The notes beneath the pieces were generated by a model, which was given only the letters and a program-made list of their open reading frames with translations, was not told the origin of the DNA and did no database searches. 64,000 bases of DNA, taken from assembly GCA_019308985.1 (NCBI GenBank), contig JAFDHB010000002.1, positions 1 through 64,000 on the forward strand. Direction: 5' to 3'. Positions 18,474-27,770 of this stretch are shown in pieces. The position numbers were made by a program, and so were the translations under genes. Origin of the DNA: Deltaproteobacteria bacterium. GTDB taxonomy: Bacteria; Desulfobacterota; DSM-4660; Desulfatiglandales; HGW-15. Positions within the stretch are counted from its first letter, which is position 1; each line of letters starts with the position of its first letter.

Positions 18474-19208
18474 CTATTCTAACCCGAGTTCCGAGATCAC
18501 CCCCTGGACAAATTTGAAGCCATCCGGCTGATAAGCTGGTAGATCCCAGGGCATCTCCCTCAGGGCGCGCACGATCGAAGGCAACTGGTCAAAAGGTATG
18601 GCCACCAGTTGATATCCCTCTGGAAACAGTTTTCTGCGCTTCATGCCGTGGCCGAGTCCTGTTGCGCTATAATTTAACTCCCCGGATAAATAGGGGTAGA
18701 CAAAAATCCATGCACATCCGATTACGGCAGAATATCGGCTCGACCACATCGTTCCTGTTCGATAGCTCAAAGCTCTGAGCAAAATCTCCGTTTGATCCGG
18801 CCTGGAAAGACAAATCAAGACGTCAGGGTCATATTCAAATTTGTGCAGGGGGGCAAAAAGCGTGTATTTTACAACGCCTTTGGCTATCTTGGGAATATAG
18901 TGATATACTCGACCTGCCGCACGCGGTGAGTGGAATATTTTTAACGCTGCCCCGAACTCTCCATTCAAATAACGCTCCTGTATATCCTTTTGACCCAGTA
19001 CATAGGCCCCTGCGCTACAAGCATGGTTCTCGCAATCCGCATAAAAGGCCATCCCCTCCTGTGCCCTTTTTAGCATTTCGCAAAGGGCCAAGTTGCCCTC
19101 CAACCTATCCATGGTGCCGGGCAGTTTCGGTGAGAATTTCACCCCTATCGGGGGGCTTACGAAATTGAATCTTTCAAACACATCCAGGTCATTGTTGTTG
19201 TACTCCAT
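18474..19208 (-). CDS. DUF169 family protein
   Basis: 244 residues, matching DUF169: PPIGVKFSP near the start, cysteines in LCEMLKRA and CENHACSAGAY, the LICLSRPDQTEILLRAL segment and a SAVIGCAW motif. The family is frequent in anaerobes and archaea and its function is unknown; the conserved cysteines suggest a metal or cofactor site. It converges on the AarF gene with 16 bases between stops. Intergenic 19209-19567 upstream contains nothing else I recognise. Confidence 0.85.
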   Translation of the reverse strand: MEYNNNDLDVFERFNFVSPPIGVKFSPKLPGTMDRLEGNLALCEMLKRAQEGMAFYADCENHACSAGAYVLGQKDIQERYLNGEFGAALKIFHSPRAAGRVYHYIPKIAKGVVKYTLFAPLHKFEYDPDVLICLSRPDQTEILLRALSYRTGTMWSSRYSAVIGCAWIFVYPYLSGELNYSATGLGHGMKRRKLFPEGYQLVAIPFDQLPSIVRALREMPWDLPAYQPDGFKFVQGVISELGLE

Positions 19209-19567
19209 GCTACCCTCCTGCTTCCTATTACTGGTTTAGATATGGAGCCGGTCTTCACTATTGGTCCGGCCCTGCCCCCTCTGTTAAAGAGCCAGCAACG
19301 GCCCTTGAGGTTTTGACATCCATTGGATCAATCCCTCAACCTCCTTGAAACGGCCATAGGTAGAGGGAAAGACCTTACCAGCAAAGGGAGCCCCTTTCAA
19401 GCTCGATTAAGCTATCAAGTCAAGGCCCTGTTGGGTGTGGTGATATTTCATCTCTCGGTAGCTTGTTAAGTGAGCCGCAGGTAAGAATTTCTTCATGTTT
19501 TTTCAGTGGCTTTGCATCTTTTCCGTTGAAATTACCGCTCTCATCTCCTATCGTGGATATGAACCTT

Positions 19568-19586
19568 GATGGCTTCGTAAAAAGTC
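19568..19586. repeat. Isolated end of repeat family A
   Basis: GATGGCTTCGTAAAAAGTC, exactly the family A terminal sequence, without a recognisable partner end nearby. A different palindromic repeat follows 17 bases later. Confidence 0.8.
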
Positions 19587-19602
19587 TGAAAGTGCTCATT
19601 TC

Positions 19603-19706
19603 TGTCATTCCTCCCCGCATCTTAAGTGCGGGATAGACTCCGCCAGGAATCCAGTGTGCTGATAGAAGATCATGTTCTCTGGATGCCCGTGTTCACGGGC
19701 ATGACA
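19603..19706. repeat. TGTCATTCC-type palindromic intergenic repeat
   Basis: Starts TGTCATTCC and ends GGGCATGACA, forming inverted ends over about 104 bases, with an internal GAATCCAGTGT block and a GCCCGTGTTCACGGGC hairpin. It resembles the common bacterial intergenic repeat in which a GGAATCCAG block lies between TGTCATTCC ends. No coding capacity. Confidence 0.6.
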
Positions 19707-19813
19707 TGGAGATTTTGTTGATGCTTTGAATGAGGACGCATACTCGCAAAATATTTTGGACACCAATGAACGTAGCCGTTGTTTGAGAAAAGCAGTATCA
19801 TTTTGGATGTTTG

Positions 19814-20000
19814 AACCCGAATTTCGCAAGGCTCTTAGGTAGGGGATCGTTTACGATCCCAAATTCTTCATAATCTTGGCTACTTGTAGGCCTAAAGGCT
19901 CCCCTACTCTTGAAAATCAATTCACTAAGAAGGTGAATAGAAAAGATCAAAAAGGGTTTGCAATTCTGAGTTTTGTCTCAACCCTTGCGAAATTCGGGTT
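19814..20000 (+). repeat. Repeat family B, copy 1
   Basis: A 187-base element with perfect 18-base inverted ends, AACCCGAATTTCGCAAGG and its complement. It contains GGATCGTTTACGATCC, a near-palindrome, and TTGGCTACTTGTAGGCCTAA. It matches 24712-24898 in reverse orientation with about a dozen differences by eye. No open reading frame of note. It lies 151 bases upstream of the bacterioferritin start. Confidence 0.93.
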
Positions 20001-20151
20001 GAAACGGTGAAGGAATTGATGCCTGGGAGCATATCTTACTCTTGGAACCTTGGCATCTTGGATCTTACCCTCTCTTGTCTTCCTCGATGTCAAAAGGGCA
20101 TACCTTTTCTGAGATATACATCTTATGAAATTCTTGAAAAGGAGGTTTTCT

Positions 20152-20691
20152 ATGGCTAAGACAATCAGAGAAAAGAAGAGGGAAAAGGTAATCGAAGTCC
20201 TGAACAAGGCCCGTGCCATGGAGCTTCAGGCGATCTATCAGTACATGAACCAACATTACAACCTGGACGACATGGACTACGGCGAGATGGCGGCCAATAT
20301 CAAGCTCATAGCAATCGATGAGATGCGACATGGGGAAATGTTCGCCGAGAGAATCAAGGAACTGGGTGGAGAGCCCACTTCAGAGCCGGCGGGAAAGACC
20401 GTGAGGGGCCAGGAAGTGGAAGCCGTTTTCCCCTTTGACATAGACCTCGAAGGCGGCGCAATAAGTGCTTATAACCAATTCCTTCGGGTATGCAGCGAAA
20501 GCGGCGACAGCACCAGCGTCAAGCTCTTCGAGGGAATCATTGATGACGAACAGGTCCATCTTAACTATTTTGACAGCGTAAACGGTCACATCCAGAAGCT
20601 TGGTGCCGCTTACCTGGCAAAGGTCGCAGGGACCCCCTCTTCCACTGGTTTACAACCCCAGGGGTTTGTCATCAGGGGTGGCGGGCAATAG
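20152..20691 (+). CDS. bfr: Bacterioferritin / ferritin-like iron storage protein
   Basis: 179 residues, a four-helix ferritin-like protein. Ligands that fit the dinuclear ferroxidase site are the Glu of MELQAIYQY, the Glu and His of IDEMRHGEMF, the Glu of DIDLEGG, and the Glu and His of DDEQVH; the Met of DEMRH aligns with the haem-binding Met52 of E. coli Bfr. It stores iron and detoxifies peroxide in the cytoplasm. The ATG at 20152 has AAGGAGG upstream; an earlier ATG at 20125 lacks one. The C-terminal 20 residues are glycine-rich and extend beyond typical Bfr. Confidence 0.92.
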   Translation: MAKTIREKKREKVIEVLNKARAMELQAIYQYMNQHYNLDDMDYGEMAANIKLIAIDEMRHGEMFAERIKELGGEPTSEPAGKTVRGQEVEAVFPFDIDLEGGAISAYNQFLRVCSESGDSTSVKLFEGIIDDEQVHLNYFDSVNGHIQKLGAAYLAKVAGTPSSTGLQPQGFVIRGGGQ

Positions 20692-20702
20692 TATCGATCC
20701 GG

Positions 20703-20726
20703 GCCTTTCCTGGCGACAGGAAAGGC
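20703..20726. terminator. Perfect hairpin between bfr and the AsmA gene
   Basis: GCCTTTCCTG-GCGA-CAGGAAAGGC: a perfect 10-base stem closed by a GNRA-type tetraloop, 11 bases after the bfr stop. No T-run follows, so it may stabilise the bfr message end rather than act as a classical terminator. Confidence 0.55.
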
Positions 20727-20788
20727 TCGCCTCTGAAGGGCCGCAGGGCATGCTGGGATCGGCTGGTTGAATACAGGAGAATGCTGGA

Positions 20789-23700
20789 TTACTTTTCAGA
20801 TCTTCCTGACCCCACCCATGTCTGAGGATCGATCATGGTCATGGGCGTCTTCAAAGTCCTTTTCATTATTCCCACTATTTCAGACCCCACAGCCGTAGGG
20901 GAAAGGGGTATCACCATAGGATCCCCTAGGTCACCTGAAACCCTGACGGGAATGGAGACGAGGGTACCTTCCAGGATGCGTCTGATTATTGGAATTTTCT
21001 CGATGATCGCGTCTACTGTCTTCAAGGGAGAAATCAAGAGGGCTAGGTCCATCTTCCTATTTATCAAATCCAAATGACCTTTTGCGACCATCTTCATAGA
21101 AACACTGTCTATGATCGCTTCCTTCATCTCCAATCTGCCATTCCGAAGTTTTGCCCTTATTGTTATGGATTCATAGGGAAAACCTTCCTTGCTCATATCC
21201 GGAACCCGTCCCGCAAAGAGATCTATGACGTTGAGATAGGCAAGGACCCGTGCCAAGGGTACATGACGGTAAATGCGTCCATCTCGAGCAAGCATTTCAA
21301 AATCCCCTGCTAGAGAGTTCATAAGCTGATCAGTCTTTCCTTGGCCGGCAATCTTTCCCGTGAAATCGAAAACACCTGTCATGTGTATGTCTCTATTTGA
21401 CAGGCATTTTGAAGAAGCATCCAGCTCTTCATTCTTGGAAGCCAGGGCAAATTCTACTGACAGCCCCCCCGGGGTTATCCTTAGAACGCCCGGGGTTGAA
21501 ACGCCGCACAGGTCGCCCTCGATCACCTCGGCACTGATGTGTTGAGGGTTGAAGGAGACATCTACCCGCAGAGGCCGCCAGGTGAACTCCTTGTATTGAA
21601 AGTATTTTGCGTTAAACCTGAGCAGTCCATTCACGGGCAGGGCCCATGATTTTTCCGCCCCCCCGCGGGTGGGTTTCCCTTCTTTTTTCGGCTTTCCAGG
21701 GAAGATCCGTTCCACTTCATCCCATTTGAGACCCTCTGAAGAAAGGTCCATGTCGATAATGAGTGGGTGTCTGGAAAAATCCAGGCTTCCCTTGAGGGTA
21801 AGGTGGTTATCTCCCAGGGTCAGGGCAGCCGATCTCACATTGACTCGTTTATTCTTTGCCGCTAATGAGAAATTCTCTATTGAAATTGGAGGGGCTGCCT
21901 TTATTACCGCCAAGGGAAGAAAAATATCTTTCCCTTCCAGGCTTCCTGTAGCCGCCGACTTCATGGGCTGATCCAGCAGTACGGTAGTTTGAAAGTCTCC
22001 TTTCACCCACCCCCTAAGGAATTCGTTTTTGACAAAAATCCTCTCAAGGGTCGAGCCATGCAAAGTGCCCCTATAAACAACATGAATCTTATTGCCTTTC
22101 AGCTCAAGATCAACGAATGCCTTGGAATCCTGGTCCTGGATGAGCAAATTGTCAATCAAAAGCGCCTTCTTCTTGAGACGGAGATCCAGGGATACCTTTG
22201 GACCCTCCCCTATTCCCAGATCCCCTGAAAAGGAAATAGTCCCATCTCGATCCCATCTTCCTTTGGCCCGGGAAACAGACAGCGGGGCGCGAATTCTGAA
22301 TCTTGAGGGCACATGAGCCAAGCCTGAAAGCCACTGGAGCGCTTCTTTCCCCACACTCCCCGTGCAAGAAAAGCGGATATGATGGAGACCTTTAGTGTAG
22401 CCAGTGACAGCGGCCGACAACTCCAGAGATGAATCCAGGACGGCTGTTTGAACCTCTTTCAGCTTGAGGATATCCGGGTTTACTTCGAACAGACCTCGAG
22501 AAGCTGTCAGGGGGCCGGGAAGAAGGGGTGAAACCATAGAAAGGTCCTTTATCTCGCCCTTTGCGCTGTAGTGCCATTTGTGAGGAGCAAGCACAGGTCC
22601 TTTCAGTTTTACGTCCGATAGCAAGGCGATCCCCTCAATCCTTTTAAGATCTTTCAGGGCTGCTCCCACCCTTTCAATCGACGAAAGCCAGGCAAAGAGT
22701 TCCTCCATGAGTATCATCGTCCTTCCGGACAATACCTCTATTTGCGCTCCGTTGCGCTGGTAGAGTCGGAGGGAGAAGTCGGAGAAAGAGGATCTTCCAA
22801 GCTTGCCGTTGAGGCCTTCCACGCCAAGTTTCTCCCCGTCGTAGGAAACCTCTCCCCCGCTAATCTCCAGGGGATAGGGGATACCTTTATACTTGGCGAC
22901 CATGGTTATCTCTGAAACATCCACCCTGACTTTGATGGAGTCGAGGCTCTCACCCAGGATAAGCCTTCCCTTGGCTTTTCCCTTTAGACGGTGAATTCGA
23001 TCCATTTGCTCCAAAAAGGCTTTGTTCCTTATTACCTTTCTGAGAACTGTGGGAGCCTGAGACAGGTCAACTTCGAACTCTGTTTCCAGGTGGAAAGGCG
23101 CTTTTTCACCTTCCAGACCCAACCTCATTTTGCCGTTGTATGCATGAGTGCCCCCGAATCGAGCTTTGAGGCCTGTTGCTTCAAGCAGGCCCCTGGAAAG
23201 GGTAATCTCTCCGCCGGCATCTTCCAGATCCCCTTCAAGACTGGGAAGAAAAAGCTCGGTCCCAATCGCTCCATTACTCAGGTGCACCTTTATGAGCAGG
23301 TTCTCCAGTTCTCCCAGATCCTCCGCGGAATCACCATGGGTTCGAAGCGTGAACAGGGCTAGCTCCCCACCCTTCACGATACTGAAAATCTCTTGAACAA
23401 AGGGTTCATGCCCGGCCAGGGCCAAGGCCGCTTGTCTGGTCGAGTAAATATCCACATCCCTCCCTTCAAGGTCCACCTTGAACCGCGGAGACCCCACCAC
23501 CACATCCAACTTTCCGGCTATCTTAAGCCGGGGATATTCAAGAATCATTTGGGAGAGAATGACGGATGTTTTCTTTCCCTGTATCCGAAAACCGCCCTTT
23601 AAGTCCACGCCTTTTATGACCACGGTCTGATTTCTTTGCCAAAGCGCCAGATGGGGAATAGAAACCTGAAAATTTGCCCGAAGATCCTTGGGACTCATCA

Positions 23701-24472
23701 TCTCAAAATCGAGATCGAGATTCACTTCCGAATCTAAAACACGGATATCAAAACGGGGGGAAAGGGTCTCCCCCAGCACATGTGGACGGAAGCGCTCCAG
23801 CTGAATCTGCCCTGTGCCTCTATAATCCTTCGGGTCCAAGTTTGCTCTCAACGTGAGGCGCTCAAAGAGATTTGAATTGCAGGAGAGATCGACCTTCATG
23901 CCGCCGGATTCGGAGGAGGCACGTGCCCCCAACTGCCCGAAGGTATAAAGAGTCTGCCCGTTCCGTGAAAGTCGCAAAGTACCCTCTTTAATGACGATGA
24001 CAAGGTCTGGGCTTCGCAAGGACAGATAGGCCAGAAGGGGTGCAACTCCCCCCATAATTCCCACATCGACAACCTGTTTGTCTGTCGGAGTCTTCCCTTT
24101 CCCAGGTTTTTCTGGAAGCGCAATCTTGAAATCCGGAGATTCCAGCCATATGTTGGCAATGGAAAATTGACCTCTGAAAAGGGGCCAGATTTTCAGACTG
24201 AGTTTCAAGGACTTCCACTTACCGTCTATTTTCCCTGGGATCGAAAAGAGGCCTTGACGTATCTCCACGCGGGGTCGAGGAAGCAACAAAAGCTCAATTC
24301 GCTGGAATTCCACCTCACCCCCCACCGCCTGGGAAACCTTGACCTGAATCTTCTCCTTTATGGGCGCGATATTGACGAATTTCGGCAGAACAAGAAGAAG
24401 GACCAAGAGAAGAATCACTACTGCCCCGCCACCACCTATGATCCAGAGCAGCTTTCTTTTATATGCTCTCAT
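20789..24472 (-). CDS. AsmA-like envelope protein, very large
   Basis: 1227 residues. One N-terminal membrane helix (LLWIIGGGGAVVILLLVLLL) is followed by a long, mostly beta-strand region with the AsmA-like C-terminal domain, which includes DGRIYRHVPLARVLAYLNV and ends with the KMDLALLISPLKTVDAI segment. AsmA/YhdP/TamB relatives bridge the periplasm and are thought to move phospholipids to the outer membrane, so that role is inferred here. GATAGGAGGG stands before the ATG. It is a single-gene unit, convergent with bfr. The repeat-rich region 24473-25257 lies upstream. Confidence 0.88.
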   Translation of the reverse strand: MRAYKRKLLWIIGGGGAVVILLLVLLLVLPKFVNIAPIKEKIQVKVSQAVGGEVEFQRIELLLLPRPRVEIRQGLFSIPGKIDGKWKSLKLSLKIWPLFRGQFSIANIWLESPDFKIALPEKPGKGKTPTDKQVVDVGIMGGVAPLLAYLSLRSPDLVIVIKEGTLRLSRNGQTLYTFGQLGARASSESGGMKVDLSCNSNLFERLTLRANLDPKDYRGTGQIQLERFRPHVLGETLSPRFDIRVLDSEVNLDLDFEMMSPKDLRANFQVSIPHLALWQRNQTVVIKGVDLKGGFRIQGKKTSVILSQMILEYPRLKIAGKLDVVVGSPRFKVDLEGRDVDIYSTRQAALALAGHEPFVQEIFSIVKGGELALFTLRTHGDSAEDLGELENLLIKVHLSNGAIGTELFLPSLEGDLEDAGGEITLSRGLLEATGLKARFGGTHAYNGKMRLGLEGEKAPFHLETEFEVDLSQAPTVLRKVIRNKAFLEQMDRIHRLKGKAKGRLILGESLDSIKVRVDVSEITMVAKYKGIPYPLEISGGEVSYDGEKLGVEGLNGKLGRSSFSDFSLRLYQRNGAQIEVLSGRTMILMEELFAWLSSIERVGAALKDLKRIEGIALLSDVKLKGPVLAPHKWHYSAKGEIKDLSMVSPLLPGPLTASRGLFEVNPDILKLKEVQTAVLDSSLELSAAVTGYTKGLHHIRFSCTGSVGKEALQWLSGLAHVPSRFRIRAPLSVSRAKGRWDRDGTISFSGDLGIGEGPKVSLDLRLKKKALLIDNLLIQDQDSKAFVDLELKGNKIHVVYRGTLHGSTLERIFVKNEFLRGWVKGDFQTTVLLDQPMKSAATGSLEGKDIFLPLAVIKAAPPISIENFSLAAKNKRVNVRSAALTLGDNHLTLKGSLDFSRHPLIIDMDLSSEGLKWDEVERIFPGKPKKEGKPTRGGAEKSWALPVNGLLRFNAKYFQYKEFTWRPLRVDVSFNPQHISAEVIEGDLCGVSTPGVLRITPGGLSVEFALASKNEELDASSKCLSNRDIHMTGVFDFTGKIAGQGKTDQLMNSLAGDFEMLARDGRIYRHVPLARVLAYLNVIDLFAGRVPDMSKEGFPYESITIRAKLRNGRLEMKEAIIDSVSMKMVAKGHLDLINRKMDLALLISPLKTVDAIIEKIPIIRRILEGTLVSIPVRVSGDLGDPMVIPLSPTAVGSEIVGIMKRTLKTPMTMIDPQTWVGSGRSEK

Positions 24473-24711
24473 TTCGCTATCTTCCCTCCTATCTGAATCC
24501 TCTCTTTCTTGAAGTCAAAGTCATATGAAGATCATCTCTCAAAGGCAGGTATAAAGAATGATAGCGTGGACCTCGCTGGATATCTTGCTGTGGCGCACGC
24601 GTCTCGTCTTGTGGACACTATTGCACCGGAGAGACCACCTGAGTTGTAGGGCTGGCGCGATGATCTGGAAATATTCGCGCGGACATAAGTTTCACTAGGG
24701 AAAACCGGTTG
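24473..24711. other. Intergenic region upstream of the AsmA gene
   Basis: No gene or clear promoter is visible apart from the AsmA ribosome-binding site. It ends at repeat B2; 24899-25257 beyond that is likewise non-coding and featureless to my reading. Confidence 0.4.
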
Positions 24712-24898
24712 AACCCGAATTTCGCAAGGGTTGGGGCGAAACTCAGAATTGCAAACCCTTTTTAGTCTTTTCTATTCACCTTTTTAGTGAATTGATTTTC
24801 AAGGGTGGGGGAGCCTTTAGGCCTACAAGTAGCCAATATAATGAAGAATTTAGGATCGTAAACGATCCCCTACCCAAGAGCCTTGCGAAATTCGGGTT
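24712..24898 (-). repeat. Repeat family B, copy 2
   Basis: 187 bases, the same length as copy 1 and inverted relative to it, with the same perfect 18-base inverted ends. The two copies bracket the bfr and AsmA genes. An internal block reading TTAGGCCTACAAGTAGCCAA is shared (reverse complemented in copy 1). Confidence 0.93.
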
Positions 24899-25257
24899 GA
24901 AAAATACCCCTGATTCGAGTTCTCTCATCCATGTTGCCTTTGCGGGCGAACATCCCAAGGCCGAGAAAAGGATCAAGACGAATAGGTAGCCTATCAATCC
25001 TCTTGCCGGTTTTCGTATTATGATCTCCCTTGGATACCCTCTTTATAACAAAGATGCCTTGAAAACACCATAATTTCCTTACTCCGCCAACACGGGCGGA
25101 TGCGAGAAGATTTAGCCCCTCCACATATCCTTAGCCATATAGCCTGGTACCAAGGCATATGACGAAAAACAGCCTGTGTCTCCTCGCTCGCCATTCTCCC
25201 CTTTAGGAAGAGGGGCGCTGTGCGAAGCTTGCTCCCTTGTCCTTGGCTTCTTTTCCC

Positions 25258-25337
25258 TTGACTTGCAAGTCACTTTTCCCATAACGATAAAGATTGTAAA
25301 CGGAGTTGAAAATTCCGATTACAATCTTTTTCGTTAT
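25258..25337 (+). promoter_or_regulatory. Promoter with palindrome and long inverted repeat before the SNF2 gene
   Basis: TTGACT (25258-25263) and CATAAC (25280-25285) are spaced 16 bases. The -35 overlaps a perfect 14-base palindrome TGACTTGCAAGTCA (25259-25272). A 24-base inverted repeat follows: arms 25281-25304 and 25314-25337 match at 22 of 24 positions around a 9-base loop. The arrangement suggests a repressible promoter or a leader hairpin for the helicase operon, whose coding region starts about 80 bases later. Confidence 0.6.
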
Positions 25338-25346
25338 AGATGATCA

Positions 25347-25361
25347 TTGCGAAATTCGGGT
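25347..25361. repeat. Fragment of repeat family B end
   Basis: TTGCGAAATTCGGGT, identical to 15 bases of the family B terminal repeat, sitting between the long inverted repeat and the helicase start. Either a relic of a third copy or a solo end. Confidence 0.6.
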
Positions 25362-25415
25362 CAAAAGATTACACATAACAAGCACGGTACCGCCAAAGAA
25401 GTTTCAACTTGTCTC

Positions 25416-27770
25416 ATGTCCCCCATGAAAACAAAGAAAGAAAAAAGAAACATCAAAAGAGATAAGAAGCTTAAGGAACGCCGCCAGAAACTGGATCATG
25501 CCGCAAAAAGGGAAAAGGCCGATTTTCTTTTTCATGAAGCAACCTGGTATTGGAACAAGGGAAAGCTGAAGAAGGCCCTCAGTTTAGTCGAAAGGGCCTT
25601 GAGGCTCGAACCGGCCAATGAAGAATATGTGTCGGCGCTGGCCGGCCTCGGCCATGAGATGGAAAGGCCGGACGTGGAGTTGAAAGCCCTTCTCAAACTA
25701 AATTCCATGGGTCTATTGCCCGTTGAAATGATGCCGAAACTGTGTATTCTCCTGAGAATGGACAAGAAGTATGAACAGGCCCTGGACCTCATTAATGAGA
25801 CCCTTCCGCTTATCCCCGCTATGAAAATTCGGAATAAGAAAACCCTTAAGGCGTCTCTCACCTATGAGCAAAGGTACTGTCGATTCCAAATCGAAGCCGC
25901 CGAAAATATCAGGGGGAAAAAACGAAAAAGAGACACCCTGCCCTCCCCTGGACAAACGCCGGAACAGAAAAAGCCCCCAGCGGCAAAACCTTCCTCTGCT
26001 GCTGCTTCTTCCGTCCCGTCCACAGCAGGCGCCCACCTGCCGGAGATCGACATATCCGTCGAGCTGGATGCGCGGGCATTTGAAAAGGTCTTTGTAAATG
26101 GTGCTTTCACGTCGCCCGAGCGATACGAACTTGCCCTGGAGGCGCAGAAGATCAGGTTCAGGGAGACCTTTGAAAATCTCGTTTCTCTCCATTCTCTACG
26201 AGAGGTCCGGTCGTTCTGGTACCAGGAAGAGACGGTCCGAAAGATCCTGAAGGGTTTCAGGGGAAGGGCGCTTCTGGCCGATGAAGTGGGTCTCGGCAAA
26301 ACCATAGAAGCGCTCATGGCGCTCAAGGAATACATCCAGCGCGGCATGGTGAAAAGCGCCCTGATACTGACCCCCACACCGCTCGTGAGCCAATGGCAGG
26401 AGGAACTGCGCTCCAAGTTCGATCTCGAATTTCCAACAACCAATGACCCTGATTACCGGACAGATGAAGCATCTTTCTGGAAAAGGCCCTTTATCCTTTC
26501 ATCGATCAACATCGCCAAGTCAAAGAGGAATTTTCCCTTTGTCACCGAAAGGGAATACGACATGGTGATCGTGGATGAGGCGCACCACCTCAAGAACCGC
26601 AACACCCTCAACTGGAAACTTGTCAATACCCTCAAAAAGAGATTCCTGCTCTTGTTAACTGCTACACCGGTGGAAAACAACCTGATGGAAATATACAACC
26701 TTGTCACCCTTCTTAAGCCGGGCCAGTTAAAGACAGCTTCGGATTTCCGCCGGGAGTTCATGACCCGGGGCGATCCTACGGACCCGAGAAACCGGGACAG
26801 ACTCAGGGAACTGCTCGGGCAGGTCATGATCCGTAATACGAGGGCCCTGGCCCGGGTGGATATTCCTCCCCGGTTTGCCCGGACCATAAGGGTGACGCCC
26901 CTTCCCGTAGAACTTGACATCTATGAAAGGATCTCAGCCCTGGTGAAAGATATCGCGGCAACCGACGGCTACGGTCAAAGGCTCCTCCTCAAAACCCTCC
27001 TTGAAGAAGCAGGCTCTTCCCCGCGCGCGGTCAGCCTCACCCTGGAAAGGATGCTCGACAAAGGAGATCCGCTCCTTGCCCATGAAAGGGACATCCGGGC
27101 GATCCATGACATGTGCCGAAGCCTTGATGAGAGCAGCAAAGACACAAGGCTTCTTGAAATCATCAGGGAATCCCCGGCCAAGAAGATTATTTTCGTCAAG
27201 TATCTCGGCACACTCCAACATGTCTCCGAATTCCTGGCGCAGCACGAGATCCCCCATGCCCTTTTTCACGGCGGTCTGGACAACCGGGTCAAAGAGGAAC
27301 AGATCCGGCGCTTCAGGGAGGAAGAAGACATCCTGTTGACCACTGAAATAGGAGGGGAAGGGCGGAATCTTCAGTTCTGCCACAGGATGATCAATTATGA
27401 TCTCCCCTGGAATCCCATGAAGATCGAACAGCGGATCGGCAGGCTTCACAGGATCGGGCAGGAAAACGAGGTGATCATCGACAACCTGTGCGCCGCAGGG
27501 AGCATCGAAGATTACATTCTTGATCTCCTTGACAAGAAAATCAACATGTTCGAGATGGTAATCGGAGAAATCGATATGATTCTGGGCCGGATTGAGGGGG
27601 AGCGTGATTTTTCCGACACGATCTATGAAATATGGCTCGCCTCAGGCCCCGGAGGAGACAGGGAGAAGGCATTTAACCGGCTGGGGAGCAGGCTGAAAAA
27701 GGCCAAGACCAGCTATGAAAAGACGAAATCCCTGGATGAAAAGCTTTTTGGAGAGGACTATGAACTCTGA
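25416..27770 (+). CDS. SNF2-family (RapA-like) ATPase with N-terminal TPR-like region
   Basis: About 784 residues. Residues 1-40 are very basic; 45-150 contain TPR-like helices (KGKLKKALSLVERALRLEPA); a low-complexity Pro/Ala/Ser linker follows near 195-215. The ATPase core has LADEVGLGKTIEA (near 287), the DEAH box in VDEAHHLKN (near 387) and LTATPVENN; the second lobe has HGGLDNRVKEEQIRRF and ends with RIGRLHRIGQ (near 678). The motifs are closest to RapA/HepA-type translocases, which move along duplex DNA without strand separation. The start is uncertain (ATG 25416 or 25425). It overlaps its partner gene by 11 bases. Confidence 0.9.
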   Translation: MSPMKTKKEKRNIKRDKKLKERRQKLDHAAKREKADFLFHEATWYWNKGKLKKALSLVERALRLEPANEEYVSALAGLGHEMERPDVELKALLKLNSMGLLPVEMMPKLCILLRMDKKYEQALDLINETLPLIPAMKIRNKKTLKASLTYEQRYCRFQIEAAENIRGKKRKRDTLPSPGQTPEQKKPPAAKPSSAAASSVPSTAGAHLPEIDISVELDARAFEKVFVNGAFTSPERYELALEAQKIRFRETFENLVSLHSLREVRSFWYQEETVRKILKGFRGRALLADEVGLGKTIEALMALKEYIQRGMVKSALILTPTPLVSQWQEELRSKFDLEFPTTNDPDYRTDEASFWKRPFILSSINIAKSKRNFPFVTEREYDMVIVDEAHHLKNRNTLNWKLVNTLKKRFLLLLTATPVENNLMEIYNLVTLLKPGQLKTASDFRREFMTRGDPTDPRNRDRLRELLGQVMIRNTRALARVDIPPRFARTIRVTPLPVELDIYERISALVKDIAATDGYGQRLLLKTLLEEAGSSPRAVSLTLERMLDKGDPLLAHERDIRAIHDMCRSLDESSKDTRLLEIIRESPAKKIIFVKYLGTLQHVSEFLAQHEIPHALFHGGLDNRVKEEQIRRFREEEDILLTTEIGGEGRNLQFCHRMINYDLPWNPMKIEQRIGRLHRIGQENEVIIDNLCAAGSIEDYILDLLDKKINMFEMVIGEIDMILGRIEGERDFSDTIYEIWLASGPGGDREKAFNRLGSRLKKAKTSYEKTKSLDEKLFGEDYEL

